Under the pieces are notes generated by a model that did not search any database, had not been told where the DNA came from, and worked only from the letters and a program-made list of their open reading frames with translations. Positions 4,828-8,037 of a stretch of DNA of 8,037 bases are shown one piece after another. Both the position numbers and the translations under genes were made by a program. This DNA comes from Bacteroidales bacterium (GTDB taxonomy: Bacteria > Bacteroidota > Bacteroidia > Bacteroidales > B18-G4), in contig JAUXCL010000105.1 in the NCBI GenBank assembly GCA_030618905.1, positions 1 to 8,037 on the forward strand, in the 5' to 3' direction. Within the stretch, counting starts at the first letter, position 1. Every line of letters starts with the position of its first letter.

Positions 4828-7809
4828 ATGAAAAAAATACTACTCTCAGTACTGCTTTCCATATTTTGTTTTGCTTCTGTCAATGCCGATGGCTGGCGCA
4901 AAAATGAAATGCAGGTTAAAATTGATTACAAACAGGGACTTGCTGTACAAAAGCTGTCAGACCTTAAGCTTAATGGTGATTATTACTTTAATCATGCCAT
5001 CCTTTATGTAACGCCCGAAGAATTGAACAGGCTGGATAAAGCCGGAATCACCTATAACATTGAGATAGAAGATCTGAATGAACATTATAAGGATTTCTGG
5101 AGTACCAAAGCGGCCTATCATTCTTACCAGGAGATTATAGACCTGGCTGATAGCCTGGCTACCAATTGCCCGGATATTTGCAAGAAATTCTTGTTTGGTG
5201 AATCCGTTGAAGGCCGTGAATTGGGCGCCTTGAAGATCAGCGATAATGTTGAAGATGATGAAAATGAAGCTGAAGTCTTTTTCGATGGGGGAATCCATGG
5301 TGATGAGATCGGTGCCTCTGAAAACTGTATTCGTTTTGCACGGGACCTGTGTACTGATTATGGCTCAGACCCGGACGTAACTTTCCTGGTTGATAACAGG
5401 GAGATATGGATCTATTATATGGTCAACCCTGATGGGCGTGAAAACAGTTCAAGGTACAATGCCAATGGAGTAGATTGTAACCGTGACTGGGGATATATGT
5501 GGGATGCCTGGGGGGGTAGCACGGGGGCCTTCTCACAACCGGAATCCAAAGGACTCAGATCATGCATGTATAATAACCAATTCGTTGTACACACTACTTA
5601 TCACAGTGGTACGGAGTACATTTCATGCCCCTGGAGTTATCGTTCCTCAACACCTCCGGATGCCAATCATATTTTGCAATTGGCAGGGATTTATTCATCC
5701 GTATCCGGATATGCTAACATGCAATATGGCCAGGGAAATTCAGGCATGTATCCTATCAACGGTTCTACAAAAGATGGTAATTATGGCATCATGGGCTCCA
5801 TTGCCTGGTCGATGGAAATATCTCATGATAAGCAGCCACCGGCTTCCCAGCTGATGATGTATTATAACTACAACAAGCCTTCCATGATGGCAATGATCGA
5901 ATATGCCGGGTATGGCCTGGAAGGAACTGTTACCGATTCCATTACAGGAGAACCTGTCGCCGCTACAGTTTTTGTGAATGATTTTTTTCCGACTTTCACA
6001 GATTCAACGGCAGGAGATTATCATAAATACGTTTTAGCCGACAATTATGATATCACTATTGTTGCCAATGGATATGAAACAAAAACCATTACCGATGTTG
6101 TCGTTCAGGAATTCGCATCCACGGTAACTGATTTTCAGTTGGTTCCGGAGGACAGTGCCAGGCAATATGTTTACCGCTTCACCTATAGCCAGATCCCCGG
6201 AAACAATGAAAGTGATGAGGGTAATACCATTGCAGTCATTGGCCCTCCGGATAATATTCATTATTCAATTGGCAGGGACGGCTGGGCAGTACTGGATATG
6301 CAATCTCCCATCCTGAATAAACCAGGCCCTGATATTAAAGTCTGGGAAGATGACCTTGATCCTGAAGGATTCACGTTCTATGCGGGTGAGACGATAGATG
6401 GGCCATGGATTTTTCTTGGTACCGGTGAAGGAACTACTGAATTTGAGTTCGATGTGGCCGGTGTTTCTGAAGTTCGTTTTGTAAAGATAGTTGATGATGG
6501 TGATGGAGCCGCTATAATAGACAATGCAGGATTCGACCTGGATGCCATCAGCGACATGGAACATGTATGGGGCGTCTATATCGTAATGTATGAATACTAT
6601 ATCGATGATTCCAATGGCAACGGCAATGGTTTGATAGACCCGGGCGAAACAGTTGACCTTATCGTCACGATCGCCAATACAGGAAATATTGATTCGGAAA
6701 ATACCACCGGAGAGTTGTCCACAACATCTCCCTACATTACTATTGATGAAGGCAGCTATAATTTTGGCACCATCAACCAGGGAGAAGAGGCAACAGGAAC
6801 TTTTACCTTCACTGCTGATGCAGGAACACCTCCAGCAGAAATTGCTCAATTTACGATGGATGTTACAGGCAATAATGGACTGTATACCAATTCCTTTGAC
6901 ATGGAATTCTTTATTGGCCAGTTTCCCATCCTGATCATCGACCTGGACAAGAACCATAACTCAGGACCAATCATGGCTTCCGCCATTCAGGACCTTGAGG
7001 TGGAAGTAGATATTGTCAGTTCATTTCCTGAAGACCTGACCATATACAAGTGCATTTTTGTTGCCCTGGGCGTGTATGATGACAATACAATATTAACATA
7101 TTCCCAGGGGCAGACACTGGCTGACTTCCTGAACCATAACGGACGCCTCTATATGGAAGGTGGTGATACCTGGGCTTATAATGAGCCAACACCCGTACAT
7201 GCCATGTTCAATATTACCGGGCTAAATGATGGTTATGATGACCTTGGCCTGCTCTTGGGTCAGGAAGGAAGTTTTGTCGAAGAGATGATTTTTCAATACA
7301 GCGGGGATAATGCCTACATAGACCGTATTGAAGCCATTGCACCTGCATTTGATCTGTTTCACAACCAGGTTCCTGCTTATTGTAACTCCGTTGCCTATGA
7401 TGCAGGGACTTACAAAACAGTAGGTTCTTCCTTTGAATTTGGAGGACTGGATGACGGGGATTTTACCAGGGTGGAATATATGTACGAGATCCTTGAGTTT
7501 TTTGGAGGCGTACTGACTGATGTTGAAGAGTTAGGGACACAAGAAGACATAGCATCTTACCAGTGTTTCCCCAATCCATTTGACAATATGACAACACTGC
7601 GCTTTGAAATAAGAAAAGATGTTCATGTAAAATTGGATATATACAACCTCAACGGACAATATGTACATACCCTGGTCGATAATCGATTGAATGCAGGAAC
7701 TCACCAGTTTGACTGGATAGTTACAGAAGACATTCCCGCAGGTATCTATATTTATAAACTACAGGCCGGTGAAAAGATGGTGAATGGCAAGCTGGTTTTG
7801 CTGAAATAA
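4828..7809 (+). CDS. Multidomain M14 zinc carboxypeptidase secreted by the type IX system
   Basis: This 993-residue protein starts with a signal peptide (residues 1-20, cleavage after VNA). Residues 21-90 form an N-terminal propeptide-like region that the next gene shares. The M14 peptidase domain (about 95-360) has zinc ligands H157 and E160 in GIHGDE, NPDG (200-203), likely substrate-binding R209, N218-R219 in GVDCNRD, zinc ligand H259 in YHSG, and catalytic E330 in WSMEIS, so it should be active. Then come a carboxypeptidase regulatory-like beta domain (363-440), a beta-rich surface domain with PGPDIKVWE (499-507) and RFVKIVDDGDG (550-560), a CARDB/NEW3-like domain with NGLIDPGETVDL (600-611), a Rossmann-like alpha/beta segment (about 698-895) and a T9SS type A sorting domain (about 912-993) with FPNPF (914-918), IYNLNGQ (938-944) and PAGIYIYKL (970-978). 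The protein is therefore expected on the cell surface or outside, trimming C-terminal residues from peptides. Non-catalytic domain names are pattern judgements of lower certainty. Confidence 0.95.
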   Translation: MKKILLSVLLSIFCFASVNADGWRKNEMQVKIDYKQGLAVQKLSDLKLNGDYYFNHAILYVTPEELNRLDKAGITYNIEIEDLNEHYKDFWSTKAAYHSYQEIIDLADSLATNCPDICKKFLFGESVEGRELGALKISDNVEDDENEAEVFFDGGIHGDEIGASENCIRFARDLCTDYGSDPDVTFLVDNREIWIYYMVNPDGRENSSRYNANGVDCNRDWGYMWDAWGGSTGAFSQPESKGLRSCMYNNQFVVHTTYHSGTEYISCPWSYRSSTPPDANHILQLAGIYSSVSGYANMQYGQGNSGMYPINGSTKDGNYGIMGSIAWSMEISHDKQPPASQLMMYYNYNKPSMMAMIEYAGYGLEGTVTDSITGEPVAATVFVNDFFPTFTDSTAGDYHKYVLADNYDITIVANGYETKTITDVVVQEFASTVTDFQLVPEDSARQYVYRFTYSQIPGNNESDEGNTIAVIGPPDNIHYSIGRDGWAVLDMQSPILNKPGPDIKVWEDDLDPEGFTFYAGETIDGPWIFLGTGEGTTEFEFDVAGVSEVRFVKIVDDGDGAAIIDNAGFDLDAISDMEHVWGVYIVMYEYYIDDSNGNGNGLIDPGETVDLIVTIANTGNIDSENTTGELSTTSPYITIDEGSYNFGTINQGEEATGTFTFTADAGTPPAEIAQFTMDVTGNNGLYTNSFDMEFFIGQFPILIIDLDKNHNSGPIMASAIQDLEVEVDIVSSFPEDLTIYKCIFVALGVYDDNTILTYSQGQTLADFLNHNGRLYMEGGDTWAYNEPTPVHAMFNITGLNDGYDDLGLLLGQEGSFVEEMIFQYSGDNAYIDRIEAIAPAFDLFHNQVPAYCNSVAYDAGTYKTVGSSFEFGGLDDGDFTRVEYMYEILEFFGGVLTDVEELGTQEDIASYQCFPNPFDNMTTLRFEIRKDVHVKLDIYNLNGQYVHTLVDNRLNAGTHQFDWIVTEDIPAGIYIYKLQAGEKMVNGKLVLLK

Positions 7810-7813
7810 ATCT

Positions 7814-8037
7814 ATGAATAAGATTATCCTTCTGTTTTTCGCACTTGCTTTTTCCTTGCACGTCTTCGCTGAAGGCTGGCGTAAAGGAGAAATGGAAGTT
7901 ATCGTCAGGATCATGGGACAGGAGGATGCCATTAAACTACATTCCCTATGGCTGAATGGTGAAATTGGCATAGACCATGCAATACTCTATGTCACCCCCG
8001 AAGAATTACTGCAGATCCGCAATAGTGGCCTGGAATA
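7814..8037 (+). CDS. Second M14-type exported protein, N-terminal part only (runs off right edge)
   Basis: The ATG at 7814, only 4 bp after the previous stop, opens a frame that stays open to the window end: 74 full codons plus two bases. Residues 1-19 form a signal peptide (MNK followed by a hydrophobic stretch, cleavage after VFA). The mature start aligns without gaps to the start of the preceding M14 carboxypeptidase, with 25 of 55 residues identical. Shared blocks are GWRK, LNG and HAILYVTPEEL (56-66 here, 56-66 there). This is the propeptide-like segment, so the catalytic domain itself is not visible. It is inferred to be a tandem paralogue and to be cotranscribed with its neighbour. No Shine-Dalgarno sequence precedes it. 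Catalytic competence and a T9SS tail cannot be judged from this window. Confidence 0.85.
   Translation, partial: MNKIILLFFALAFSLHVFAEGWRKGEMEVIVRIMGQEDAIKLHSLWLNGEIGIDHAILYVTPEELLQIRNSGLE

Noticed and set aside
6265..6957. A 230-codon open frame on the minus strand
   Set aside because: It lies wholly antisense within the M14 carboxypeptidase gene, across well-formed secreted domains. It shows no recognisable motif and has no promoter or independent context.

Overview
The window looks like chromosomal DNA from a member of the Bacteroidota, most likely an uncultured or free-living Bacteroidales-type organism. Four things point this way. A secreted protein carries a C-terminal type IX secretion (T9SS) sorting domain. 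None of the six start codons has a convincing Shine-Dalgarno sequence; their leaders are A/T-rich instead. A perfect TAnnTTTG -7 element lies before one gene. The M64 peptidase and the glycine-start PurF-like protein are types I associate with this phylum (the second from memory only). No tRNA, rRNA, CRISPR array, insertion sequence or phage gene is visible.

Layout. On the minus strand, bases 1-1370 hold the first 456 residues of a PurF-family protein; its C-terminus lies off the left edge. A 118-bp divergent intergenic region follows. All remaining genes are on the plus strand: an exported M64 metallopeptidase (1495-2763), phosphate butyryltransferase ptb (2781-3680), butyrate kinase buk (3691-4767), a 60-bp promoter-bearing gap, a 993-residue multidomain M14 zinc carboxypeptidase with a T9SS tail (4828-7809), and the first 74 residues of a second M14-type exported protein (7814 to the right edge). 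The last is a tandem paralogue of the gene before it.

How the genes may work together. M64, ptb and buk are spaced by 17 and 10 bp and are probably one operon. The two M14-type genes are 4 bp apart and probably form a second unit. Extracytoplasmic peptidases therefore flank a two-enzyme module that turns an acyl-CoA into free acid plus ATP. This fits, but does not prove, a protein- and amino-acid-fermenting lifestyle in which Ptb/Buk act on butyryl- or branched-chain acyl-CoA.

The most unusual item is the PurF-family protein. Its glutaminase domain has lost the nucleophilic cysteine and every other key catalytic position I can align. Its PRPP-binding motif and two cysteines matching Fe-S ligands of Bacillus-type PurF are intact. 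I see no defence system or other clearly new multi-gene machine.
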